Assembly (NCBI RefSeq): GCF_963667405.1
Contig: NZ_OY763408.1
Location: 1,387,757-1,451,756, forward strand
Reading direction: 5' to 3'
From: an uncultured Sphaerochaeta sp.
Lineage (GTDB): Bacteria; Spirochaetota; Spirochaetia; Sphaerochaetales; Sphaerochaetaceae
Length of the DNA: 64,000 bases
The notes under the pieces were generated by a model that worked only from the letters and a program-made list of their open reading frames with translations, had not been told where the DNA came from and did not search any database. Below are positions 42,506 through 50,931 of this stretch, in pieces; position 1 is the stretch's first letter; each line of letters opens with the position of its first letter. Both the position numbers and the translations under genes were made by a program.

Positions 42506-43327
42506 CTACAGCAAATCGTCGAATTCACTGCTGTCGACAAAGTCGGCCAAACCGCCTTCCTCGATATCAATGTCTTCGATGCTCTTTCGGAACTGCTCCT
42601 CAGCACCCTCAATCTCTTCATAGAAGAGGATTCGGCTGCAATACGGGCAGAACTCAATTTCCTTGGCAGCACGAACCACGTTCACAAACTGCATCGGAAG
42701 CACAATGTGGCAGCCCTGGCAAACAAGCCCATGGATGGGAACAATCCCCTTGCCCTTCTTGTTTTTCACAATATTGCAGAACTTGTTGTACAGGTCCTCG
42801 GTGATATCCCCGCCGATGTAGCCATCGCACTTTTGGGAAAGCGCCTCAAGCTGAGATCTCTTCTCAGCGAGCAAAGCTTCGATCTTGCTGGCCTCGGAAT
42901 CGACTTCCTGCTTCTGCAGGGTCATCAGCTGTTCCTTCTCGGTCAACCTCTCGCTGAACTCATGCACCTGCTTCTCTTTCACGTGCAGAAGCTTGAGCAG
43001 ATTCTGCTCTTTGGCCGATGCGTCCTTGATCTCTTTCTCGAGGGCTTCGAACTCGCGCTGGGTGGAAATAAGCTCCATCTGCTTTTCAGAGTTCTCGCGG
43101 GCATGCACCGCATCATCGTACTGGATGCGAAGGCTCTTGAAATCATCCTTGGCAGTTTCACTTCTCGTATGCTCATCAATATATTCCAAGTTGATCTTGT
43201 CCAGCAGCTCCTGCTTGACCTTCAGATCCCTCGGCAACTTGACAATCTCATCCTCAAGGGCAAACCGTAAGGTCAGGTCTTCCTGCAATTGGCTGAGCTT
43301 TGCAAATACTACTGCTTCTTCCATCAT
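42506..43327 (-). CDS. Coiled-coil protein with C4 zinc ribbon (DUF164/CT398 type)
   Basis: 273 residues. A long coiled coil (about 10-165) leads to a zinc ribbon with CQGCHIVLP and CPYCSRILFY near residues 203-235, then an acidic tail. In Chlamydia the homologous CT398 binds sigma-54 and type III export factors. Here it lies 16 bases after rpoD in the same operon, so a tie to sigma factor function is possible but inferred. Two adjacent ATGs occur; the second (43324) is better spaced from GGAG. Confidence 0.83.
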   Translation of the reverse strand: MMEEAVVFAKLSQLQEDLTLRFALEDEIVKLPRDLKVKQELLDKINLEYIDEHTRSETAKDDFKSLRIQYDDAVHARENSEKQMELISTQREFEALEKEIKDASAKEQNLLKLLHVKEKQVHEFSERLTEKEQLMTLQKQEVDSEASKIEALLAEKRSQLEALSQKCDGYIGGDITEDLYNKFCNIVKNKKGKGIVPIHGLVCQGCHIVLPMQFVNVVRAAKEIEFCPYCSRILFYEEIEGAEEQFRKSIEDIDIEEGGLADFVDSSEFDDLL

Positions 43328-43343
43328 CTTCTCCCTGTATCTC

Positions 43344-45413
43344 TCAAATGAAATCCTTCAATTTTCTGCTGCGCTTGGGGTGTCTCAACCTTCTGAGTGC
43401 TTTTGCCTCAATCTGGCGGATACGTTCCCTGGTTACTTCAAAATACAATCCCACTTCCTCAAGTGTCAACGAATATCCGTCCTCAAGGCCAAAACGCATC
43501 TTCAACACTTCCTGCTCACGAGCAGGCAAGGTGGCAAGCACATCCTTCAGCTGTTCCTGCAATAAGGAATAGGCTGTCTGGGTTGCCGGGTTTTCGACTT
43601 CCTTGTCTTCGATGAAGTCGCTCAACAACGAATCCTCTTCCTCACCGACGGGAGTCTCCAAGCTGATCGGCTCACGGGCAACATTCTTCACTGCCTTGAC
43701 CTTGCTTTCCGTCCAGCCGAGCTTCTCAGCCACTTCCTCATCGGTCGGTTCGCGACCTAGGGATTGCATCAGCATCCTCGACTCCCGAACAACCTTGTTG
43801 ATCTGCTCGATCATGTGTACTGGGACACGGATGGTACGAGCCTGATCACTGATGGAACGGGTGATCGCCTGGCGAATCCACCAAGTGGCATAGGTTGAGA
43901 ACTTGAACCCTTTGCGGTATTCAAACTTCTCGACAGCCTTGATCAGACCGATGTTTCCTTCCTGAACCAAGTCAAAGAAGTGAAGTCCACGGTTGGTGTA
44001 CTTCTTTGCAATGGAGACGACCAGTCTCAGGTTTGCGCGGATCAGACGATCCTTCGCATCCTTCATCATCTTCTGGCCATACTTGATCTTGGTCGAGTGG
44101 ACCAGGATGTTCTCGCACGTCTCCTCAAACTGATACTCAATCTGCTTCAGATCCTTGTCGGTAAGCTGAAGCTCCCTGATGAGATCTTTGATCGTATCAC
44201 TGCTGAGGTGAAGATCTTCCTCAATCTTTGCACTGCGGCTCTGGGTGGCCAAATCACGGCCAAGCTGACGCAACTCCTTTGCTGAGCTGATGTGCAGCTT
44301 GTTCTCAAGCTGCTGCTTCTTCTCCTTGTAGGAGCGAATCTTGTTCTCAGCATCGACAAAGTCATGGGTAAAGGAGGTGATCTCCTCGGGCTGCAACTCA
44401 ACTTTCGCGAGTTTCTTGAGCAGAGTGGCTCTCGTTTTGGCAAGCGTCTCATCGTTGAGTACATCCTCACCGCTGCTGATCATCTGCTCTTTCTTGGCAA
44501 TATAGTTCTTCAGGGCTGCCTGCACATCCTTGAGTTGTTCCTTGTAGAATTGTGAGAAGCGCTTCTGGTTGGTGACAAGCTCCTTGTAGTCCTTTGCGTT
44601 GTACTCTTCTTCCTGCCCCTCGATCTTGGTGTTGAGTGTCTTGATGATCTCGTAGAAACGGGTGATCATCACCCCACTCTCCTGGATGACCTCCTTGATG
44701 ATCAGGGCACCATCTTCCATCTTCTTGCTCAACTCTACTTCCTGGTCAGCAGTCAGCAAATTCTCTTTGCCGATCTCACGTAGGTAGAGCCTGATCGGAT
44801 CGTCACCACTGGTGTCGCTCTTATCAGTCCCAAGAATCGTATTGTGCCGGATGTGATCAATATCGCCATCATGATCGTCAAGGCTGGAAATATCGACAAA
44901 GTGTTCTCCACTGCCCACAGAGTCGTCATCGGTTCCGATGCCGCTCCAGGCGTGCTTGATCGAAGGAGAGCCATCCTCATCATCATCGAGGCTGGCTTCA
45001 TCCTCATCCTCATCGTCATCACCGTCATCCTTACCGCTCTTCTTGTCAGCACTCTTGTCGGCTTCATGATGATCGGGGAAGTCATCGATCAAGGCATCAA
45101 CGCCCAGTTCGTCGTCATCCTCAAGGGAGTCGTCAACGAGCAGGTCGTCCTCATCGGGCTCTTCCTCCAGATCCGTATCGATTTCGTCCGGTGAGGGACC
45201 ATCCGCATACAGCCCTGCAGCAGGGGGCTCATCATTCTCAGAAATCGCTATCTCAAGATCGCTGAGCGTTTGCATGATTTCATCGACAGCCTCATCCGTG
45301 GCATTCTGTGGTCCCAGGGCTTTGCGAATCTCATCCTTGGTCACATGTCCGGTCTCTGCTGAGCGCGCAACCATGTCTTTGACAATGGCCTGCGAAATGT
45401 TTTCATCAAGCAT
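43344..45413 (-). CDS. rpoD: RNA polymerase primary sigma factor
   Basis: 689 residues. Region 2 ([18 protein letters not shown] ... [15 protein letters not shown]), region 3 and region 4 ([21 protein letters not shown]) are complete, so it should read -35/-10 promoters such as those found in this window. Between the N-terminal domain (1-65) and region 1.2 ([18 protein letters not shown]) there is about 120 residues of very acidic sequence with runs of Asp and Glu. It is preceded by dnaG at 22 bases, forming the dnaG-rpoD core of the macromolecular synthesis operon. Confidence 0.97.
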   Translation of the reverse strand: MLDENISQAIVKDMVARSAETGHVTKDEIRKALGPQNATDEAVDEIMQTLSDLEIAISENDEPPAAGLYADGPSPDEIDTDLEEEPDEDDLLVDDSLEDDDELGVDALIDDFPDHHEADKSADKKSGKDDGDDDEDEDEASLDDDEDGSPSIKHAWSGIGTDDDSVGSGEHFVDISSLDDHDGDIDHIRHNTILGTDKSDTSGDDPIRLYLREIGKENLLTADQEVELSKKMEDGALIIKEVIQESGVMITRFYEIIKTLNTKIEGQEEEYNAKDYKELVTNQKRFSQFYKEQLKDVQAALKNYIAKKEQMISSGEDVLNDETLAKTRATLLKKLAKVELQPEEITSFTHDFVDAENKIRSYKEKKQQLENKLHISSAKELRQLGRDLATQSRSAKIEEDLHLSSDTIKDLIRELQLTDKDLKQIEYQFEETCENILVHSTKIKYGQKMMKDAKDRLIRANLRLVVSIAKKYTNRGLHFFDLVQEGNIGLIKAVEKFEYRKGFKFSTYATWWIRQAITRSISDQARTIRVPVHMIEQINKVVRESRMLMQSLGREPTDEEVAEKLGWTESKVKAVKNVAREPISLETPVGEEEDSLLSDFIEDKEVENPATQTAYSLLQEQLKDVLATLPAREQEVLKMRFGLEDGYSLTLEEVGLYFEVTRERIRQIEAKALRRLRHPKRSRKLKDFI

Positions 45414-45435
45414 CTGTATATCTACCTACCCCTGT

Positions 45436-47232
45436 TTAAATATCCTGCCCGAGAGCACTCTTGAGTTCTGCGATTTTCGCATCTATCTCAGTCTTCTCCC
45501 GAAGCAAATCCTCAATCCCTTCGTCCTCAGTGCCATCATGAAGGCTGATGTCCAAGAGCCGCTTGTTGCTCATCCGTTTCTTCTCATATGTCCTCAACTG
45601 GATCCTGTTTACCGCTTCATTGAGTACCTTCTGGGGAGCAAGCTTGAACTCCTCCCTGGCAAAAGAAGATGCAACGTCACTGTGCAACTGCGGATCCTCA
45701 ATCATCTGAAGGATATACTCGTCATGCTTTCCCACATCCTCACGAGCAGCTTCTTCCAACACATCATAGAGTGCAACGGCCTCGGCATCCTCCAAATCTT
45801 CCACAGCAAGTTTGTATCGTGTCTGCAGATACAACTCACGGTTGTTGACCAAGGTCAACATCGCATACAGATCCACGGAAATGGTGGCTGGGTTCAGGGG
45901 CTTTGCCTGTTTTCCAGTCACCGGTTCGACCGTCCTTGCGGCGGGCGTTGTCTTCCGCGAATAATCATCGAGGATCGATGATTCATCCACATTCAGTACT
46001 GCAGCCAAGCTTTTGATCATATCTTGCTTCTCAATAGACGACTGCGTGGCATCCAAATATGGTCTCACAGTGGTAAAAACTGCAGATTTGCCTTTGGACG
46101 TCAGTATATCATACTTGTTTACCGCATTGTTTACAAGATAACGAAACCCTTGCATCGGCTGTTGCAGTTCCCTTTTCAGTTGATCTTCCCCGTAGTTCTG
46201 CACCAGCTCCGAAGCATCCTTGGCGGATTTCAGCTGCAGGGCGGAATTTTCCAATCCCAACTGCTGGGCAAGCACCAACGCTTTTTCTGCAGCCGACGAT
46301 CCTGCCCTATCGCTGTCAAACAGAATTTCCAGGGAATTGCAGTAGCGTCTGACCAACTTTGCCTGTTCGTCGGTAAAGGAAGTACCCAACGGGGCCATGG
46401 CATTGGTAAACCCACTCTGATGCAGTGCCACGACATCGAAATTCCCTTCGCAAAGTATCGCTTTCTGCGTCTTTTTGACCGTCTCCAGGGACTCATACAG
46501 TCCAAACAGATTATGTTTCTTGCTGTAGATGACGGTCTCCGGGGTATTGATGTACTTCGCCTTGCTCGTCGAGGAAAGGTCGCGCCCTCCAAAAGCTACG
46601 GTTTTTCCCTGCCACGTACGGATGGGGAACATCAACCTATCGCAAAACAGCGGATAGGAGGTGTTGTTCTGGCTGAACAACCCACTCTGTTTCAAGAGCT
46701 CGTCGCTGTAGTGCCGCTTGCGCAGAAAGTTGTAGAGCCAAGAGGCATCGGAAGGCGCATACCCCAGATTGAAGGTCTCCCACATGGCCTCATTGACCTT
46801 GCGCTCCTTCAGGTACTCCCGAGCTTTCAGTCCAACGGGAGAAGAGACCAGCAAAAAATGGAAGGAACCCGCAATCTTGTCATAGAGGTCATACAAGGTT
46901 TCCGTAAGGTCGCGCTTTTTCCTGTCCTCTGGGGTCTCATCCTCAAGTTCCACATTCGCCTTTTTTGCAAGAATCTTCACAGACTCCAGGAAAGGCACCT
47001 TTTCCATCTCCATGATGAAATCAAACATGGAACCACCCTTCTTGCAGCTGAAACAATAGTAGAATCCCTGGTCATCGACGACAGAGAAAGACGCGGTCTT
47101 CTCCTCATGGAATGGGCACAGGCCCCACAGCCTGCCTCCACGCGAAGAGAGGGTGACGTAATCCGAGACCACTTCACTGAGACTGAGTCGTGCCTTGATC
47201 TGCTCAAGGACCGAGTCTGATACTTTTGCCAT
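45436..47232 (-). CDS. dnaG: DNA primase
   Basis: 598 residues. The N-terminal CHC2 zinc finger is intact (CPFHEEKTASF and YCFSCKKGG). The TOPRIM catalytic core shows LCEGNFDVVALHQSGF and FDSDRAG with the acidic metal ligands. A C-terminal helicase-binding region follows. It makes the RNA primers for replication. It begins eight bases after the cysteine-cluster gene, and rpoD follows, as in many bacteria. Confidence 0.97.
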   Translation of the reverse strand: MAKVSDSVLEQIKARLSLSEVVSDYVTLSSRGGRLWGLCPFHEEKTASFSVVDDQGFYYCFSCKKGGSMFDFIMEMEKVPFLESVKILAKKANVELEDETPEDRKKRDLTETLYDLYDKIAGSFHFLLVSSPVGLKAREYLKERKVNEAMWETFNLGYAPSDASWLYNFLRKRHYSDELLKQSGLFSQNNTSYPLFCDRLMFPIRTWQGKTVAFGGRDLSSTSKAKYINTPETVIYSKKHNLFGLYESLETVKKTQKAILCEGNFDVVALHQSGFTNAMAPLGTSFTDEQAKLVRRYCNSLEILFDSDRAGSSAAEKALVLAQQLGLENSALQLKSAKDASELVQNYGEDQLKRELQQPMQGFRYLVNNAVNKYDILTSKGKSAVFTTVRPYLDATQSSIEKQDMIKSLAAVLNVDESSILDDYSRKTTPAARTVEPVTGKQAKPLNPATISVDLYAMLTLVNNRELYLQTRYKLAVEDLEDAEAVALYDVLEEAAREDVGKHDEYILQMIEDPQLHSDVASSFAREEFKLAPQKVLNEAVNRIQLRTYEKKRMSNKRLLDISLHDGTEDEGIEDLLREKTEIDAKIAELKSALGQDI

Positions 47233-47240
47233 GGCCGTTC

Positions 47241-47681
47241 CTAGGAACAGAGGATCGGTTCTTGGCCGGCCTTGGTTCGCAGAAGCGCATCAATCTCGCT
47301 CCTCGAATAGTGCCTGCCCTTCCCGATTCCAGGACATGACTGTTTTTCAGCCTCCCAGCTCTCCTGACTTTCCATCACGCTTCTCCAAAACGGATACGTG
47401 CGACATTGCTTCGGCCTTGCTTCGTAGACCGAGCAACCCTGCTTGGTAAGGAAAATACAATCGAAATTCTCTCGTTCCAACAAACTGATCATCGAAAAGG
47501 AACCCATGTTCACTTTTCGGCAATAGGTAGCAATGAACTGCTGTTCATCAAGCGAGGTAAAGCGACAGAGCCGTTCAAGGTCCTCTTTGGAAAGGAAAAC
47601 AAACCCCGGTTCACAGCTGCAACAGTAAACGCAGCCCTCTACACAGGAAAACTGAAGACCTTTCTCATAAAAACAATGCAT
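47241..47681 (-). CDS. YkgJ-family cysteine-cluster protein
   Basis: 146 residues with a Cys pattern of CVEGCVYCCSC near residues 14-24 and CDIF-like later Cys (FDCIFLTKQGCSVYEARPKQCRTYPFW, ~73-99). Members of this family (formerly UPF0153) are thought to bind zinc or an iron-sulfur cluster, but their role is unknown. I chose ATG 47681 with AAGGGG upstream. Longer versions of the frame run back into the tRNA-Tyr gene and are not credible. It opens the dnaG-rpoD operon and shares its direction. Confidence 0.8.
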   Translation of the reverse strand: MHCFYEKGLQFSCVEGCVYCCSCEPGFVFLSKEDLERLCRFTSLDEQQFIATYCRKVNMGSFSMISLLERENFDCIFLTKQGCSVYEARPKQCRTYPFWRSVMESQESWEAEKQSCPGIGKGRHYSRSEIDALLRTKAGQEPILCS

Positions 47682-47709
47682 CAATACCCCTTTCTGCACG
47701 TATCTGACG

Positions 47710-47740
47710 GAAAAAAGGCCTTCCTCAAAGAAGAAGGCCT
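47710..47740 (-). terminator. Intrinsic terminator after tRNA-Tyr
   Basis: On the minus strand AGGCCTTC pairs perfectly with GAAGGCCT around a nine-base loop, followed by TTTTTTCC. It lies six bases after the tRNA 3' end. Confidence 0.85.
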
Positions 47741-47746
47741 CCAATT

Positions 47747-47828
47747 TGGAGAGAGAAGGATTCGAACCTTCGAAGGTATAACCAACAGATTTACAGTCTG
47801 CCCCCTTTGGCCACTCGGGAACCTCTCC
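47747..47828 (-). tRNA. tRNA-Tyr (anticodon GTA)
   Basis: 82 bases with a long variable arm, as for bacterial tyrosine tRNA. The acceptor GGAGAGG pairs with TCTCTCC (one G-U), the anticodon loop is CTGTAAA, and the T arm is GAAGG-TTCGAAT-CCTTC. The 3' CCA is not encoded, so it is added after transcription. Confidence 0.95.
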
Positions 47829-47845
47829 ATGCCAAAGACAAACGT

Positions 47846-47874
47846 ACATTACAAAGTATTGTTCCTTTTGTCAA
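47846..47874 (-). promoter_or_regulatory. Promoter of tRNA-Tyr
   Basis: On the minus strand a perfect TTGACA (47874-47869), 17 bases, then TAATGT (47851-47846), which matches the -10 only partly. The predicted start is about 11 bases before the tRNA. Confidence 0.55.
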
Positions 47875-47929
47875 CCAACTGTTTGGGAATTTCTGAAAAC
47901 TCACTCACAGATCAGGAAAATGGGGTAGC

Positions 47930-47958
47930 TTGACAGACCGTTTTTCACTCGGTATAGT
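47930..47958 (+). promoter_or_regulatory. Promoter of tRNA-Thr
   Basis: TTGACA (47930-47935; perfect), 17 bases, TATAGT (47953-47958; five of six). Predicted start about six bases before the tRNA. This is one of the strongest promoters in the window. Confidence 0.8.
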
Positions 47959-47970
47959 GCAACAGTCCAA

Positions 47971-48042
47971 GCCGACTTAGCTCAGCGGTAGAGCACGTGA
48001 CTTGTAATCTCGGGGTCGTCAGTTCAATCCTGACAGTCGGCT
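47971..48042 (+). tRNA. tRNA-Thr (anticodon TGT)
   Basis: 72 bases. The acceptor GCCGACT pairs perfectly with AGTCGGC, the T arm is GTCAG-TTCAATC-CTGAC and the anticodon loop CTTGTAA. The anticodon stem CGTGA/TCTCG has one T-T mismatch in the middle. CCA is not encoded. Confidence 0.92.
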
Positions 48043-48047
48043 CAAAA

Positions 48048-48077
48048 AGGCATATCAGCAATCTGATGTGCCTTTTT
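48048..48077. terminator. Bidirectional terminator between tRNA-Thr and aroA
   Basis: AGGCATATCAG and CTGATGTGCCT pair over 11 positions (one G-U) around CAAT, followed by TTTTT on the plus strand and, on the minus strand, by TTTTTGAG. It can end the tRNA-Thr transcript and the opposing aroA transcript, whose stop codon sits at its edge. Confidence 0.85.
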
Positions 48078-49387
48078 CATTTTTCCAAGTCATCCTCGAT
48101 GAGCTTGAGATCGGCCCCACATGCCATCAGTTTTTCGAAAAACCGGGGAAACGAGACGTCGGCACACTCTATGGAGGTGATGGTCAGTTCCTCTTGTGCA
48201 GCAAGTCCTGCACAGACCAATGCCATTGCAATCCTGTGGTCGTCGGAAGAAGAAACCTCCCCTCCCTTGATCTTGCAGGGCCCGTATACCGTGAGCGAAT
48301 CGGAATCGATGCGCACATCACACCCAAGAGACGTCAGCTTTTCATACATTTCCTGTACCCGATCCGTCTCCTTGATGCGCACATGAGCCAGATTGGTGAA
48401 GGTGGTCACGCCTTCTGCCTGGGTAGCGGCAACCACAAGGGCCGGCAGCGCATCGGGGATGTCCCCCAGATCGATGACCAGCCCCCCTCTCAGCGGCTTC
48501 CCCCCTTCAACGAAAAGGGTCCCCGCTTCTTCATCCGCGCTTATCTGTGCACCCATGTCTCTCAGAATGTGAACAACCCGCTTGTCGCCTTGGCTGTCGG
48601 CAAAGTCCAGGCCCACCAACGTGAGGCTGGAGTTGGTGATGGAAGCCGCAACCAAGGGAAAGGCAACCGCGGACCAGTCCGCAGGAACTATGCACATTCC
48701 GGGAGAGTGATAGGTCTGGCCACCTTCAAGCACAAAATGCTCGCAGTCGTGATCATTTGCAACCTCAACACCAAAGCGACGCATCCAATCGAGCGTCATC
48801 CGTACGTAGGGCTTTTCGAGTGCGTTTCGTACCGTAAGGACGGTACTTCCTTGGGCAAGAGCCGAGGAGAGCAACAAACTGGAAACATATTGGCTGTTGA
48901 ACCCATCGATGGTTACGCTTCCCCCTTTGAGAAGGCCACGCACCACCACCGGAGGTGCCGCTTGGTTGGGGCGGGTCAGAAAAGCTTTCGCTCCAAGCGT
49001 ATTGAGTGCATCCACCAGAATCCTTATCGGGCGTCTGCGAATCTGCTCATCTCCGGTGATGACCGTATAGCCATCCACCAAGGATGCTACGCTGGTAAAG
49101 AAGCAGGTTGTGGTTCCGCTGTTTCCCGTATCGATGCAATTCTGGGGAAGAGAGAGATGCCCGCCGCTGCCTTGCACAAGCCAACCATCCTCTTTTTCCT
49201 CTATTGCAATGCCAAAACTGCGGGCAGCTCGCAAACTGCTCAGACCATCACCGCTTGCAAGAGGATTTTTGATGACCGACTCCCCTTCTGCGAGAGAAGA
49301 AAGAACGGCACAACGGATAGTATGACTTTTTGATCCTGGAACCTGCAATGTTCCCTTGAGCTCACTCGGCCTGACCTGTACACGCAT
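48077..49387 (-). CDS. aroA: 3-phosphoshikimate 1-carboxyvinyltransferase (EPSP synthase)
   Basis: 436 residues. It joins PEP to shikimate 3-phosphate on the way to chorismate. The substrate motifs GSKSHTIRCAVL, NSGTTTCFF, the GDEQIRRRPI region and the late RIKETDRVQEM and SSSDDHRIAMA are all present. GGAGG lies upstream of the ATG. It ends at the bidirectional terminator. The order thiN, membrane protein, aroH, aroA runs in one direction, but aroA also has a candidate promoter of its own. Confidence 0.96.
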   Translation of the reverse strand: MRVQVRPSELKGTLQVPGSKSHTIRCAVLSSLAEGESVIKNPLASGDGLSSLRAARSFGIAIEEKEDGWLVQGSGGHLSLPQNCIDTGNSGTTTCFFTSVASLVDGYTVITGDEQIRRRPIRILVDALNTLGAKAFLTRPNQAAPPVVVRGLLKGGSVTIDGFNSQYVSSLLLSSALAQGSTVLTVRNALEKPYVRMTLDWMRRFGVEVANDHDCEHFVLEGGQTYHSPGMCIVPADWSAVAFPLVAASITNSSLTLVGLDFADSQGDKRVVHILRDMGAQISADEEAGTLFVEGGKPLRGGLVIDLGDIPDALPALVVAATQAEGVTTFTNLAHVRIKETDRVQEMYEKLTSLGCDVRIDSDSLTVYGPCKIKGGEVSSSDDHRIAMALVCAGLAAQEELTITSIECADVSFPRFFEKLMACGADLKLIEDDLEK

Positions 49388-49414
49388 TCCAACCGTCCTC
49401 CAGACACCTGTACC

Positions 49415-49444
49415 ATTTTATCGAAGTATGCAGAAAACGGTAAA
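49415..49444 (-). promoter_or_regulatory. Candidate promoter of aroA
   Basis: On the minus strand TTTACC (49444-49439), 18 bases, TAAAAT (49420-49415; five of six) in the 74-base aroH-aroA gap. Spacing is one base longer than ideal. Confidence 0.45.
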
Positions 49445-49461
49445 TTTATGCAATCAATATT

Positions 49462-49848
49462 CTATTGAATACCAAGCGTTTGCAATGCAAGGTCCGGGCG
49501 AAGCTTCTCAGCCCCATCAAGGAAGACAGGAACCGTCTTTTCCAGGGAACAGTTGAGAATGACCAACATGCGTATCACCCGTTCCAACATCCCCTCTATC
49601 TCCAACTCCTGCATACAAAAAAGCGGTGTCACCGCGCACAGGGAAGCCTTTCTCAAACCTGTAGCCGGATTCCGACTCCTGAGGTCCCCAGTCTGGGTGA
49701 TCAAAAGACAGGCAATCTGCTCCTCTTGCAAACCATTTCTTTCCAGAATGGAGCGAAACAATTTGACCGCACCTGCCTCTATCCTGTCCGGTTCATCGGC
49801 TTCTATGCAAATGGCACCTCTGATGGCACAAATATTGCCAGTATTCAT
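49462..49848 (-). CDS. aroH: Chorismate mutase, AroH type
   Basis: 128 residues, the size of monofunctional AroH enzymes. It converts chorismate to prephenate for Phe and Tyr synthesis. The conserved opening IRGAICIEAD, LLITQTGDLRSRNP, the MQELEIEGMLERVIRMLVIL block with the active-site Arg and Glu, and the VPVFLDGAEKLRPDL ending match the family. It precedes aroA, so chorismate synthesis and use are linked. It starts 11 bases after the membrane-protein gene. Confidence 0.85.
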   Translation of the reverse strand: MNTGNICAIRGAICIEADEPDRIEAGAVKLFRSILERNGLQEEQIACLLITQTGDLRSRNPATGLRKASLCAVTPLFCMQELEIEGMLERVIRMLVILNCSLEKTVPVFLDGAEKLRPDLALQTLGIQ

Positions 49849-49859
49849 TTGATACTCCC

Positions 49860-50204
49860 CTAAAGACTTACTACCACACCTTGCTGTATCACCTGTTCCA
49901 GAATGGCCACGACAAGGCTCAGGAGAAAAACAACAAGCATCCTCCCTACGGTCAGTATGGCGGTGCTGAAGGGGAAGACCCTGTCACTCACCCAGACGAC
50001 CACGGAGAAAACCAGAATCCAAAATCCGAACAAAAGGCTTGTCCAACTGATCAAGTGCAGTGAGAACTGCAACAATGCCACGAACGAAGCGTCGACAGGA
50101 AAAAAACTCCCCAGAATGTATACCAGGAAAAAAAAGAGATACAAAAGCAAGGTATAGGTATGCACCCTGCTGGAAAATGCCAGCAACCGACGAGTTTGCA
50201 ACAT
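49860..50204 (-). CDS. Small membrane protein of unknown function
   Basis: 114 residues with three to four hydrophobic segments (for example LLLYLFFFLVYILGSFF and SLLFGFWILVFSVVVWV). No family recognised. I start it at ATG 50204, 17 bases after the thiN stop; an earlier in-frame codon would overlap thiN widely. The ribosome-binding site is poor. It is between thiN and aroH in an apparent operon, but nothing in the sequence connects it with thiamine or aromatic metabolism. Confidence 0.5.
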   Translation of the reverse strand: MLQTRRLLAFSSRVHTYTLLLYLFFFLVYILGSFFPVDASFVALLQFSLHLISWTSLLFGFWILVFSVVVWVSDRVFPFSTAILTVGRMLVVFLLSLVVAILEQVIQQGVVVSL

Positions 50205-50220
50205 AGGGTGATGGTACCAC

Positions 50221-50853
50221 CTACACCTGCTTGTCTGCAACCGGGAAACAGGCAAAGAGTGATTTCCCGCCCTGTACGAACACATCGAGGAAGGAGTTGG
50301 TGGGTCGGTTTGAAAGGGAAAGCGTCTGCATGGAGAGCAGATGGTTTTCCAGCGGCCACTGAAGCTGTTTCGCTGTGACAACCACCGGGCTTGAGAACCC
50401 TGCAGGGAGAAAACTGATCGTATCGCGGGTACTCAGGTTCTCAAACCGATGGTACCCTTGTACCAAGACCAGTGTTTCGTAGGCGGTGAACCAGTGTGTG
50501 GGAGGAACGCAGGAGTCGAAGAGGGCAAATGTGGTGAACAGATGGTCCATACGATAGCCGCCGCCCCCAACCAGCACATACTCATCGATACCTCTGTCAA
50601 ATACACTTCGCATCGCCAGCAACGTGTCGCTCTCATCCTTGTCCCGCAGGCTGCGCACATGTTCCAATTTTTCGATTTCCGAAGAAAAGCGTGTGGAATC
50701 GAAATCACCCACACACAAGTCGACCTTGCATCCAAGCATTCGTGCCGAATCGTAGCCACTGTCAGCGGCAACGACAAAAGCAGCATCTGACAGGATGGAT
50801 TTGTTCAGGGAAGCCGGCGCACCACCGCCAGTAAATATGATAGCTTTACGCAT
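50221..50853 (-). CDS. thiN: Thiamine diphosphokinase
   Basis: 210 residues. It transfers pyrophosphate from ATP to thiamine. The N-terminal domain shows the family's AADSGYDSARMLGCKVDLCVGDFDS and the KDESDTLLAM and GGGGYRMDHLF motifs; the C-terminal beta-domain (LSTRDTISFLPA onward) binds thiamine. It leads a set with aroH and aroA. The upstream spacer to the divergent DUF1015 gene is 78 bases and A+T-rich. Confidence 0.92.
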   Translation of the reverse strand: MRKAIIFTGGGAPASLNKSILSDAAFVVAADSGYDSARMLGCKVDLCVGDFDSTRFSSEIEKLEHVRSLRDKDESDTLLAMRSVFDRGIDEYVLVGGGGYRMDHLFTTFALFDSCVPPTHWFTAYETLVLVQGYHRFENLSTRDTISFLPAGFSSPVVVTAKQLQWPLENHLLSMQTLSLSNRPTNSFLDVFVQGGKSLFACFPVADKQV

Positions 50854-50886
50854 ATTTTCTCACTTTATGTTGCGGATTTATCAATA

Positions 50887-50915
50887 TTGGAATAGTATAT
50901 TACCATATTTATAAA
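50887..50915 (+). promoter_or_regulatory. Promoter of the DUF1015 gene
   Basis: TTGGAA (50887-50892), 17 bases, TATAAA (50910-50915). The predicted start is near 50922, with GAGGA as ribosome-binding site directly behind it, so the leader is very short. Confidence 0.65.
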
Positions 50916-50931
50916 TCAAAGAGGATATACC

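Noticed and set aside
46024..47220. A 398-codon open frame on the plus strand opposite dnaG
   Set aside because: dnaG on the minus strand has intact zinc and TOPRIM motifs; the opposing frame has no start signals or motifs.
47682..47849. Extended N-terminus of the cysteine-cluster protein
   Set aside because: The upstream part of the frame covers tRNA-Tyr and its terminator; ATG 47681 with AAGGGG is the credible start.
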